Part shown: one piece after another, positions 1 through 7,804 of the stretch
Numbering within the stretch: the first letter of the stretch is position 1
How the letters are laid out: every line of letters starts with the position of its first letter
Assembly: GCA_947503365.1 (NCBI GenBank)
Contig: CANNDT010000025.1
Span: forward strand, 1 to 50,750
Direction of reading: 5' to 3'
Source of the DNA: CANNDT01 sp945876205
Lineage (GTDB): Bacteria > Acidobacteriota > Vicinamibacteria > Vicinamibacterales > UBA2999
DNA length: 50,750 bases
Notes under the pieces: generated by a model
Databases searched by the model: none
The model's input: the letters and a program-made list of their open reading frames with translations, nothing else
Told to the model about the DNA's origin: nothing
Translations under genes and position numbers: made by a program

Positions 1-23
1 ACGTTCAGTAGACGAGGACGCCT

Positions 24-950
24 ATGAGGACGACATCCCGTATTCTTCTCGCCAGCGCCGCGGCGCTCGCCATCGCCGCCGGCGTGACGTCGGCATCGAT
101 GACGGCTCAGGCGCAAGGCCTCGGCGCCGGTGGTGGTCCCGCGGCTCAAGCCAACCGCAAGCCCTACGTTCCGCCGTCACCGACCGGCCCGGTCCCGCGC
201 AGGCCTGACGGCAAGCCGGACCTCACCGGCTACTGGGACGGATCGGAAGGTGTGCTGCACAACACCGTGATTCTCGAAGAGCATCCGGGTGGATTCGGCG
301 TGCAGGCGGGCAAGAGCCTGATCATCGATCCGAAGGACGGGAAGATTCCCTACCAGCCGTGGGCGCTCGTCGAGCGCGATCGCCGGCGCGACGACGCGAA
401 CGGTTACGAGGACCACGTCGGGCACTGCGAGTTCTACGACATCGCCCGCGTGCACCAGTTCGCCAAGGAGTTCATGTTCTCGGGCAACAACTTCATCATG
501 AACGAGACGCAGCACATCACCCGCGTGGTGCCGCTGGATCGCAAGGAGCACCTGCCGTCGAGCATCCGGCTGTGGGAGGGCGACTCGATCGGCCGGTGGG
601 AAGGCGACACGCTGGTGGTCGACACCACGAACCTGCTGGGCAGGACCCGGATGGCGCTGGGCGGTGACTTCTACAGCTCGAACGCGCACATCGTCGAGCG
701 CTTCACGATGGTCGATTCCAACACGATCGACTGGACGTTGACCGTCGAGGACCCGACGGTCTTCACGCGTCCGTGGACGCTGACGTCGTACACCCCGCTC
801 CGGCGGCAGCGCACGCCCGAGGGCACGGCGCGGTTCGACAACGAAGACACGTGTCATGAAGGAAACGTCGACCTGGCGCACCTGAAGAACACCTACGAGC
901 AGGCGCACGGTCCCGACGCGCATCCGACCACCAATCCGAGCAAAAAATAG
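24..950 (+). CDS. Secreted Gly-x-Trp family protein, paralog 1
   Basis: A 308-residue exported protein of unknown function. The N-terminus is a typical Sec signal (basic MRTTSR, then an Ala-rich core ending in AQAQG). After a Pro-rich linker comes the hallmark DGKPDLTGYW. Mid-protein there is WEGDTLVVDTTN, and near the C-terminus an ERFTMVDSNTIDW segment followed by DPTVFTRPW. The same plan recurs in the genes at 952, 2996 and 6906, so this is a local paralogous family, probably a beta-rich periplasmic or surface protein. I see no catalytic motif. The ATG at 24 follows a GAGGACG ribosome-site-like stretch. The next gene begins one base after this stop, so the two are surely co-transcribed. 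Coding status is certain; function is unknown. Confidence 0.85.
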   Translation: MRTTSRILLASAAALAIAAGVTSASMTAQAQGLGAGGGPAAQANRKPYVPPSPTGPVPRRPDGKPDLTGYWDGSEGVLHNTVILEEHPGGFGVQAGKSLIIDPKDGKIPYQPWALVERDRRRDDANGYEDHVGHCEFYDIARVHQFAKEFMFSGNNFIMNETQHITRVVPLDRKEHLPSSIRLWEGDSIGRWEGDTLVVDTTNLLGRTRMALGGDFYSSNAHIVERFTMVDSNTIDWTLTVEDPTVFTRPWTLTSYTPLRRQRTPEGTARFDNEDTCHEGNVDLAHLKNTYEQAHGPDAHPTTNPSKK

Positions 951-951
951 C

Positions 952-1869
952 ATGCACCCACGCGCGCGGTTCCTCGTGCTGGCCGCCGCATCGCTGGTGA
1001 TGCTGGCGGTGACCTCGATGCCCGGGTCCGCGCAGGAGGGCCGCGCTGGTGGAGCCGCCGCCGCGCCGGCCGCCCAGGGTGGACGCCGCGGTGGAGCACC
1101 GCTCCCTCCCGCGGGCCCGATACCGCGCCGTCCCGACGGAAAGCCAGACCTGACCGGCAACTGGTCGGGATCGGTCGGCACGCTGCAGCACACCGTGATC
1201 CTCGAGGATCATGCCGGTGGCTTCGGTATTACGGCGGGGAAGACGCTGATCATCGACCCGGCCAACGGCATCATTCCGTATCAGCCGTGGGCGCTCGAGG
1301 AGCGCAACCGGCGCCGGGACGACGCCAACGGTTACGAGGATCCCGTCGGCCACTGCGAGTTCTACGACATCGGCCGCGTCCACAGCTTCGCCCAGGAATA
1401 CATGTTCTCGGGCAACAACTTCGTCATCCACGCCAATCAGCATTCGACGCGGATCGCGCCGTTCGACCGCCGCGAGCACCTGCCGCCGGGCATCCGGCTC
1501 TGGCTCGGTGACCCGATCGCGCGCTGGGACGGCGACACGCTCGTCGTCGAGAGCACCAACTTCGCCGGCAAGACGCGCATGGCTATCGGCGGCGACTTCT
1601 ACAGCCCCAACGCGCGCATCACCGAACGCTGGACGATGGTCGACTCCAACACCATCAACTGGACGATGACGATCGACGATCCGACGGTGTTCACGCGGCC
1701 GTGGACGATGACCTCGGCCCTGCCGATGACACGACGGCCGCGGGGTGGTGGCGAGGGGGGCTTCGATGGCGAAGACACCTGCCACGAGGGCAACGTCGAT
1801 CTCAATCACCTGAAGAACGTCTACGAGCAGGTGCACGGCCCCGAGTGGCCGCCGAAGGCGCTGAAGTAA
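952..1869 (+). CDS. Secreted Gly-x-Trp family protein, paralog 2
   Basis: A 305-residue paralog of the preceding gene, and clearly a tandem duplicate. It shares the signal peptide plan, GKPDLTGNW, the NGYEDPVGHCEFYDI block, GDTLVVESTNF, VDSNTINW and DPTVFTRPW, and it ends in the same NVDLNHLKN...EQVHGP tail. The mature N-terminus has an Ala/Gly/Arg-rich low-complexity stretch. A single Cys in VGHCEFYD and one in EDTCHEGNVD are kept in both copies, which suggests a structural disulfide in the periplasm (inference). The start at 952 is one base after the previous stop; no separate ribosome site is obvious, so translation is probably coupled. Function unknown. Confidence 0.85.
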   Translation: MHPRARFLVLAAASLVMLAVTSMPGSAQEGRAGGAAAAPAAQGGRRGGAPLPPAGPIPRRPDGKPDLTGNWSGSVGTLQHTVILEDHAGGFGITAGKTLIIDPANGIIPYQPWALEERNRRRDDANGYEDPVGHCEFYDIGRVHSFAQEYMFSGNNFVIHANQHSTRIAPFDRREHLPPGIRLWLGDPIARWDGDTLVVESTNFAGKTRMAIGGDFYSPNARITERWTMVDSNTINWTMTIDDPTVFTRPWTMTSALPMTRRPRGGGEGGFDGEDTCHEGNVDLNHLKNVYEQVHGPEWPPKALK

Positions 1870-1936
1870 ACGAGCGCCCCGCCCGTCACGTCACCGATCG
1901 TCCCGAACCGGAATTCCATTGTCAGGAGCGTTGGTC

Positions 1937-2563
1937 ATGAGCAGGACAGCAACGTATCTCGCGGTCGCGTCGGCGATCGTCGCGTCGATCGTCGTCTATG
2001 AAGCACCAGTCATCGGCCAGGGTGGCCGGGCGGCCGGACCGCCGTTGCCCGAAGCGCCGAAGATTGGCTTTTTCGGCAGCTACCGCAACAAGGACGACAA
2101 GATGGATCCGTCGAAGCTGCCGATCATCGGCGCCTGGCGGATCAACTTCGAGAGATCCGATCCGAGCCTGAAGCTGCAGGGGCGGTTCAAGGATACGGGT
2201 ACCAACATTTACACCGCGGTCGACGGCGGCATCAAGACGGAAACGTTCCTCTACTGGCCGCCGACCAAGGTGGACTTCAAGAACGTGTTCACCGACGACG
2301 CCCGCGAGTACTGGTTCAAGCTCGATGGCAAGAGCATCTATAAGGATCCGCAGGGCCCGAACGGACTGGGGCAGACGGTGGCGATGTGGCTCGTGGACAA
2401 GAACACCCTCTACCGCGAGCGGTCGACCAAGGGCGTCATCGACGAGCGCGTGATGTATCGCGTGTCGCCGGACGGCAACACGCTCGTGTGGACGAACTTC
2501 GCGAACGTCAACGCCGACAGCGGCCACCAGGTGTGGGATCGCATTCCGATGCCGGCGCGCTAG
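1937..2563 (+). CDS. Exported protein of unknown function
   Basis: A 208-residue protein whose first 30 residues form a hydrophobic signal segment ending near VIGQ. I chose the ATG at 1937 over an in-frame TTG at 1919 because AGGAG (1924-1928) lies eight bases ahead of it. The mature part has a GFFGSYRNKDDKMDPSKLPIIGAW segment, then strands rich in aromatic and charged residues (SDPSLKLQGRF, YWPPTKVDF, DGNTLVWTNFANVN), which suggests an all-beta lipocalin-like fold (inference). It lies between the Gly-x-Trp paralogs and a DUF6152 gene on the same strand with a short gap, so it is likely in their operon. I recognise no named family. Confidence 0.75.
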   Translation: MSRTATYLAVASAIVASIVVYEAPVIGQGGRAAGPPLPEAPKIGFFGSYRNKDDKMDPSKLPIIGAWRINFERSDPSLKLQGRFKDTGTNIYTAVDGGIKTETFLYWPPTKVDFKNVFTDDAREYWFKLDGKSIYKDPQGPNGLGQTVAMWLVDKNTLYRERSTKGVIDERVMYRVSPDGNTLVWTNFANVNADSGHQVWDRIPMPAR

Positions 2564-2603
2564 AGAGACAGAACATCTTTCGTTCACTCAGGAGACAGGT
2601 CGA

Positions 2604-2990
2604 ATGAAGACTGTAGTGTTCGTACTGCTCGCGGTTGCGCCCGTGTTCGCCCATCACTCGTTCTCGACCGAGTACGACCGGAGCAAGCCGATATCGGTGC
2701 AGGGTGTGGTCAAGAAGGTCGAGTGGCAGAATCCGCACATCTGGTTCTACGTGGACGTGAAGGACGAGAAGGGCAAGGTCAGCACCTGGGGATTCTCGGG
2801 CGGGCCGCCCGCGTTCCTGATGCGCCAGGGGATCAAGCGTGACGTGATGAAGCCGGGCGACATCGTCAGGGTCGACGGATTCAGGGCACGCGACGGATCG
2901 ACCAACGCCTCCGGAGGCAAGGTGACGTTCCCGGACGGACGCAGCGTGTTTACCGCCTCGGCGGAAGACGTGCGGCCGGACCTGCGGTGA
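2604..2990 (+). CDS. DUF6152 family secreted protein
   Basis: A small 128-residue exported protein of the DUF6152 type, a family common in Acidobacteria and Proteobacteria with no assigned function. The signal peptide is short and its likely cleavage follows PVFA, which would leave His-His-Ser at the mature N-terminus. Other conserved points are SVQGVVKKVEWQNPHIWFYVDV with its Asn-Pro-His, and GWGFSGGPP-like and PGDIVRVDG beta segments. The ATG at 2604 is preceded by AGGAGA at good distance. The stop at 2988-2990 is six bases upstream of the next gene's ATG. A second member with the same neighbour arrangement occurs at 8915. A metal-binding role through the exposed histidines is my inference. 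Confidence 0.85.
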   Translation: MKTVVFVLLAVAPVFAHHSFSTEYDRSKPISVQGVVKKVEWQNPHIWFYVDVKDEKGKVSTWGFSGGPPAFLMRQGIKRDVMKPGDIVRVDGFRARDGSTNASGGKVTFPDGRSVFTASAEDVRPDLR

Positions 2991-2995
2991 CCGCC

Positions 2996-3811
2996 ATGCG
3001 TACCTGTCTTCGAACCTCATCGCTGATCGCGACGATGACCGTGGCGCTCGCGGTTGGCGCCTGTGCGCCGGCGAAGGAAGCACCGAAGGAGACCTCGAGC
3101 GGCATCCCGCGCATGCCGGACGGCAAACCCAACTTCACCGGCGTGTGGGCTGGGCCCGGCTTCATGCACACGGGCAAGGACACCGACGCGCCGAAGGTGA
3201 CGCTCTATTCCGAGAAGAACATGGCGCCGCTCAAGCCAGGGGGCAGGGAGGTGCTGTACCGGCCGCACACTGGCAACGTGCGCCTCGACGATCCCACCGC
3301 GGTCTGCCTGCCGAACGGCCTGACGCGCCAGATCCAGTCGCCGTATTCGCAGCAGTGGATCCAGACGCCCGACCAGTTGGTGATGTTGTACGAGTACATG
3401 CATTTCTTCCGGGTCATTCCGATCGGCGCGCCGAATCGCGCGCACGATCCGGACATCGAATCGACCTACATGGGCGATTCGATTGGATGGTGGGAAGGCG
3501 ACACGCTGGTGATCGACACCGTCGGGCTCAAGGAATGGATCCTCGACGCCTTTCACCCGGAGGATGGCGGCTCGCGGTGGCACAGCGACAGGATGCACGT
3601 CATCGAACGGCTGACGTTGACCGACTCCACCAACGCTTCGTACCAGGTCACGCTGGATGATCCGGCCATCTTCGAGAAGCCCTGGAGCGAGAACTGGACG
3701 GCGCAGCTCAAGCCGACATGGAAGATGTTCGAGTTCATCTGCGACGACAACGATCGCTGCCGCGGGGGCAAATGCGTCGCCTCCGACGCCCAGGACTCAG
3801 CCACTAAGTGA
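2996..3811 (+). CDS. Gly-x-Trp family probable lipoprotein
   Basis: A 271-residue member of the family seen at 24 and 952. The N-terminal region ends in ALAVGAC with Cys 23, a plausible lipobox, so this copy is probably membrane-anchored while its relatives are soluble. It carries PRMPDGKPNFTGVW, WWEGDTLVIDTVG, ERLTLTDSTNASY and DPAIFEKPW, the same order of blocks as the other paralogs. The C-terminus is Cys-rich (CDDNDRCRGGKC), unlike the paralogs. An in-frame GTG at 2987 overlapping the upstream stop is an alternative start; I prefer the ATG at 2996 because it gives a clean signal peptide. It is paired with the DUF6152 gene directly upstream. Confidence 0.82.
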   Translation: MRTCLRTSSLIATMTVALAVGACAPAKEAPKETSSGIPRMPDGKPNFTGVWAGPGFMHTGKDTDAPKVTLYSEKNMAPLKPGGREVLYRPHTGNVRLDDPTAVCLPNGLTRQIQSPYSQQWIQTPDQLVMLYEYMHFFRVIPIGAPNRAHDPDIESTYMGDSIGWWEGDTLVIDTVGLKEWILDAFHPEDGGSRWHSDRMHVIERLTLTDSTNASYQVTLDDPAIFEKPWSENWTAQLKPTWKMFEFICDDNDRCRGGKCVASDAQDSATK

Positions 3812-3817
3812 GCACAC

Positions 3818-3833
3818 CACGGCCGGGGCCGTG
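3818..3833. repeat. Perfect inverted repeat at a deletion junction
   Basis: CACGGCC-GG-GGCCGTG is a perfect palindrome with 7-base arms, starting seven bases after the stop of the upstream gene. Recognisable TonB-receptor coding sequence begins a few bases downstream, already inside the plug domain. The palindrome therefore marks the point where the receptor's 5' end was lost. Whether it caused the deletion or is a leftover terminator stem cannot be told from sequence alone. Confidence 0.55.
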
Positions 3834-3884
3834 CCTACCTCCGGCGCGGCCGTGCAGACGGGAACCGGAGGGGGCGTCGGCGCC

Positions 3885-6713
3885 ATGCGGACCGGAGTAC
3901 TCATCTCCGTGGCGGGCGGGGGAGACAACGGCGTGGCGTATTACCTCGACGGCGCGCCACACATCGACAACCTGTCCGGGAGCGGCCTGCACCTGCCGTT
4001 TCCCGACGCGCTGCAGGAATTCCGGTTGACGACCGGCTCGCAGGAGGCCGGAGCCAGCATCCGCGCGGCCGCCTCGGTCAGCGCGGTCACCAAGGCCGGT
4101 ACCAACCTGCTCCATGGCGCTGCCTTCGAGTTCCTGCGTGACAGCCGCTTCAACGAGGCCGATCCGATTTCCGGCGTGAAGGACGCGCTGAAACGGAACC
4201 AGTTCGGCGGCACCCTCGGCGGGCCGATTGCGAAAGACAAACTGTTCTTCTTCGCCGGCCTGCAGGCGACCAGGACGCGGCAGACTCCCCTGAACCAAAC
4301 CGCGTTCGTGCCGACGGCGGCGATGATGGCGGGCGACTTCAGGGCCTTTTCCTCCCCCGCCTGCAACAACGGTCGTCAGCTGGCGTTGGGCGGCGGGTTC
4401 GTGAACAACACCATCGACCCCTCGCGGCTCAGCCCGGCGGCGCTTAATATCTCGCGTCGGCTACCGACGCCGATTGATGCGTGCGGGCGGGTGCTGTGGG
4501 GCACCCCGATTAACCGGAACGAGTACCAGGTGCCGATCCGCGTCGACTATCAGGTGACCAACAATCACTCGTTCCTCGTGCGCTACATGCTCACGACCGA
4601 CGACCTGAAACAGCCACTCGATGAAGCCGACGGCAACATCCTCGCGACCGGCATCCCCGCGGCGAACGACCGGGCGCACAACATCACCGGCGGCCACACC
4701 TGGGTGCTCAATTCGGCGATGGTGAACTCGTTCCGCGTGTTCGGCAACATTGTGAACGCGTTCAAGCCGGGCCCGCAGTACTTCTCGCCCCAGGATGTCG
4801 GCATCAACGCCTACACCGGGGCTCCCGGAATGACGTTCCTCACGGCGCAAGGCAACTTCACGATCGGCCAGGCCTCGTTCGGCGAGGGCATCACGAACCT
4901 CCGCAACGGGGGGGTGAGCGACACCTTGACTGTCGTCAAGGGCGCGCACCAGTACAACGTCGGCGGCCATTACCTCTGGACCAAGACCGACGTGGATCAC
5001 GCGTCGTTCAGCGGCGGGCAATACACCTTCACCGGGCAGGTCAGCGGCAATGCGCTGGCCGACTTCATGCTGGGAAGAATCACCGGCAACGCCCGCGCGT
5101 CAACGCGGAACATCCAGTTGGTGACTCAGCCGATGGCCGGCGCCTTCGCGTCTGACACCTGGAAGATCAGCAACCTGACGCTCAACTACGGCGTCGTGTG
5201 GAACCCGTTCCTGCCGGTGAACGTCGAGGATGGGTCGGGCTATACCTTCGACCGTGACGCGTTCCTGGCCGGGAAGAAGAGCACCGTTCTTCCGTTCGTT
5301 CCGCCCGGGTTCGCGTATCCAGGCGACGCCGGCTTCTTCGGCTCCGCCGGCGTGAAGAGTCACTTCCTCGAATTCGAACCGCGCGTCGGCTTCGCGTGGG
5401 ACGTGACCGGCGACGGCCGCACCGCGATCCGCGGCGGGGCGGGGCTTTCCCACGACTATCTGGCGCACAATACGTTCGTCAACAACGGTACGGTCTCGCC
5501 GTACCGCTTGACCGTGGCCCTGGCAGGCCAGAGTCTCGACAACCCGTATGCAACCTTCCCGGGCGGGAACCCGTTCCCGTACACGTTCAATGCGAACAAT
5601 CTGGCCTTGGCCTTCCCGGCGTACACGTCGTTCCTGCCCTTCCCGCCGGAGTTGGACCCGGCGCGGCAGTATTCGTGGAACCTCGGCCTCCAGCGGCAAC
5701 TCTCCTCACGGTGGTCGGCGGCGGCGACCTACATCGGCAACAAGAGGACCAACGTCCTGCTGTCGGAAGAGCAGAACCCCGCGCTGAACCTCGGGTTCGG
5801 AGCCTGCACGTTGTATGACGGTACGATTGGCGGGCCGCGCGATTATCCGGTTTGTACGGTGGCGGCGAATGTGAATCAGCGGCGGGCGCTCAATCTCAAC
5901 GCGGCTAATCCGCGGATTCCGAATACGACGGGCAGCGCGCTTGGCTACCTGACGCAGTACACCGACAGGGGGTATTCGGATTACAACGGGATGCTGCTGT
6001 CCACCCGGTTCGACATAGCGCAACTGTGGACCCTGGACACGAACTACACGCTCTCGAAGTGCCTGGGGACGCCGCCGCTCGGCAATCAGGTCAATCTCGG
6101 GGACAGCACGTTGCATACGCGGTTCGAAAACAACGATGCGTTCGCCGGCGATCTCAGCGCCGACGCGGGCCCGTGTCCCGCCGATCGGCGGCATCTCTTC
6201 AACCTGACGTCCGTGTTCCGCACGCCGCAGTTCGGGGGTGTGCTCGGTGTCCTGGCGGCGAACTGGACGGCGTCGAGCGTGTTCCAGATGCGCAGCGGCT
6301 CGCCGGTCAACGTCACGACAGGTTCGGACGTCGCGCTCAACGGGATTAGCGGCAACGCGGCCACACAAAGGCCGAACGTGGTGTCCGGCGCCGACCCGTA
6401 CGGCGATCGGAACGCGCTGATCGGCTACTTCAACATCGCGGCTTTCAGCCAGCCGGCGGCGGGCACCTACGGCGACGCCCCTTACAACGCGCTAATCGGA
6501 CCAGGCTTCTGGCAGTGGGATCAGTCGTTCGTGCGCGGGTTCACGATGGGCCCCCGCCGAATTGAGCTGCGCGTTGAAGCGATCAATTTGACCAACCACT
6601 TCAACAAGACCAATCCGGCCGCGGCGCTCAACAACGCGGCGACCTTCGGCCGGATCACTTCGGCGGCCGGAACACCGCGCGTCTGGCAGATGGCCGTGAA
6701 ATACGCCTTCTGA
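3885..6713 (+). CDS. TonB-dependent receptor lacking its N-terminus (probable pseudogene)
   Basis: This is the plug C-terminal half and the whole beta-barrel of an Oar-like outer-membrane receptor. Recognisable sequence starts near 3840 (SGAAVQTG) and continues with GGGDNGVAYYLDGAPHIDN, LPFPDALQEFRL, AVTKAGTNLLHG, KRNQFGGTLGGPI and a long barrel that ends in the terminal aromatic KYAF. Missing are the signal peptide, the carboxypeptidase-regulatory domain, the TonB box and the first part of the plug, roughly 200 residues compared with the intact receptor at 26753. The reading frame is open upstream to 3657 only by overlapping the previous gene out of frame. The ATG at 3885 has GGAGGGG before it, so a cytoplasmic fragment could be made, but it could not be exported. 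The long intact frame suggests a recent loss. Confidence 0.7.
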   Translation: MRTGVLISVAGGGDNGVAYYLDGAPHIDNLSGSGLHLPFPDALQEFRLTTGSQEAGASIRAAASVSAVTKAGTNLLHGAAFEFLRDSRFNEADPISGVKDALKRNQFGGTLGGPIAKDKLFFFAGLQATRTRQTPLNQTAFVPTAAMMAGDFRAFSSPACNNGRQLALGGGFVNNTIDPSRLSPAALNISRRLPTPIDACGRVLWGTPINRNEYQVPIRVDYQVTNNHSFLVRYMLTTDDLKQPLDEADGNILATGIPAANDRAHNITGGHTWVLNSAMVNSFRVFGNIVNAFKPGPQYFSPQDVGINAYTGAPGMTFLTAQGNFTIGQASFGEGITNLRNGGVSDTLTVVKGAHQYNVGGHYLWTKTDVDHASFSGGQYTFTGQVSGNALADFMLGRITGNARASTRNIQLVTQPMAGAFASDTWKISNLTLNYGVVWNPFLPVNVEDGSGYTFDRDAFLAGKKSTVLPFVPPGFAYPGDAGFFGSAGVKSHFLEFEPRVGFAWDVTGDGRTAIRGGAGLSHDYLAHNTFVNNGTVSPYRLTVALAGQSLDNPYATFPGGNPFPYTFNANNLALAFPAYTSFLPFPPELDPARQYSWNLGLQRQLSSRWSAAATYIGNKRTNVLLSEEQNPALNLGFGACTLYDGTIGGPRDYPVCTVAANVNQRRALNLNAANPRIPNTTGSALGYLTQYTDRGYSDYNGMLLSTRFDIAQLWTLDTNYTLSKCLGTPPLGNQVNLGDSTLHTRFENNDAFAGDLSADAGPCPADRRHLFNLTSVFRTPQFGGVLGVLAANWTASSVFQMRSGSPVNVTTGSDVALNGISGNAATQRPNVVSGADPYGDRNALIGYFNIAAFSQPAAGTYGDAPYNALIGPGFWQWDQSFVRGFTMGPRRIELRVEAINLTNHFNKTNPAAALNNAATFGRITSAAGTPRVWQMAVKYAF

Positions 6714-6728
6714 GGTCCACCGTCTTGA

Positions 6729-6772
6729 GCGTGCAGGTCGGCGCCGCGACGAGCGGCGGCGCACCTGCACGC
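6729..6772 (+). terminator. Strong hairpin after the TonB receptor
   Basis: The arms GCGTGCAGGT (6729-6738) and ACCTGCACGC (6763-6772) pair perfectly. Inside them GCGCCGC (6741-6747) pairs with GCGGCGC (6756-6762), with only a short bulge between. No T-run follows, so it may act as a stabilising stem or a Rho-assisted stop. Confidence 0.5.
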
Positions 6773-6905
6773 CGCACCCCGCGCGCCAGGTGAAAGCAGC
6801 GGTGCCGGGCCTTGACGGCCGGAGTTGGTGGGGATAACCTCAGCGCGCCGAGCGGGTTCGCGCGGCCGGGATTCAGCCTGGATCTGTTCTTTGGTTGGGG
6901 GGCTT

Positions 6906-7784
6906 ATGCGTACCACCCGTCGCGCCGCGGCGGTCACCGTCGCCAGTCTGTTGATGACGGTGGCGCTCACCAGTCCGGCGTTTGGCCAGGCGTCGTTCAC
7001 CACCTCGATTCAGACCACCGACTTCAGCGGCGAGTGGACCGAGATTCCGCACGAGGTCGGCTTCACCGCCGATCTCTATGACTACGCCGGCCTGCCGTAC
7101 AACGCCGCCGGCCGCATGCGCGCCGACACCGGCGATATTTCCGACTGGTCGATTCCCGAATTCGTCTGCCGCCCGCACCCGGGCGTCTACAACTGGTACT
7201 ACGGCGGCGGGCTTCGCATCACCAAGGAGAACGATCCGATCTCGCGCGACCTCACGGCGTATCACATCCTCTTCTTCAGGTCTGACGATCGCCCGGTCTT
7301 CATGGACGGCCGGCCCCAGCCCCCCGAATGGGCGCCCCACACCTGGGCGGGCTTCTCAACCGGCAAGTTCGACGGGAACACGCTCGTCATCACCACGACG
7401 CACCTGAAGGAAAGCTACATCCGCGCGAACACCGCGCTCTTCAGTGAAAAGGCGAAGGTCACCGAGTACCTGACGCTCGACGGCGACATCATGACGGTGA
7501 CGACCTACCTCGAGGATCCGGCCTATATGGAAGAACCGCACGTGCAGTCGCTCAGCTTCCGGCGCAACGTGCACCAGGAACTGCCGCTCATCCCGTGCAC
7601 GGTCGGCGTCGAGAACGTCCAGGAGGGCTTCCCGCATTTCCTGCCGGGCAAGAACCCCTACATCGACGATGCGGCGAAGAAGCAGGGGATACCGGTCGAG
7701 GCGATCAAGGGCGGCGCGGCGACGATGTATCCCGAGTACCGGGAGAAGTTGAAGACCCTGCCTGTGCCGGCGGCGGCGAAATGA
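6906..7784 (+). CDS. Secreted Gly-x-Trp family protein, divergent paralog
   Basis: A 292-residue exported protein. I place the start at the ATG at 6906, after a G-rich stretch, because it gives a clean signal peptide (MRTTRR, hydrophobic core, PAFGQA). The upstream in-frame extension from 6825 reads as non-coding. It follows the plan of the paralogs at 24, 952 and 2996 in looser form: TDFSGEW near the mature N-terminus, FDGNTLVITTTHL in the middle, then a KVTEYLTLDGDIMTV strand pair and EDPAYMEEPH. The C-terminal 80 residues are extra (CTVGVENVQEGFPHFLPGKN and beyond). The following gene's ATG lies about 20 bases after this stop, which suggests an operon. Function unknown. Confidence 0.78.
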   Translation: MRTTRRAAAVTVASLLMTVALTSPAFGQASFTTSIQTTDFSGEWTEIPHEVGFTADLYDYAGLPYNAAGRMRADTGDISDWSIPEFVCRPHPGVYNWYYGGGLRITKENDPISRDLTAYHILFFRSDDRPVFMDGRPQPPEWAPHTWAGFSTGKFDGNTLVITTTHLKESYIRANTALFSEKAKVTEYLTLDGDIMTVTTYLEDPAYMEEPHVQSLSFRRNVHQELPLIPCTVGVENVQEGFPHFLPGKNPYIDDAAKKQGIPVEAIKGGAATMYPEYREKLKTLPVPAAAK

Positions 7785-7804
7785 TGCGCAACCCGGAGTC
7801 ATCC

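Noticed and set aside
3657..3884. The TonB receptor frame extended upstream to 3657
   Set aside because: This part overlaps the well-supported upstream gene in another frame and reads as Ser/Arg/Thr-rich nonsense.
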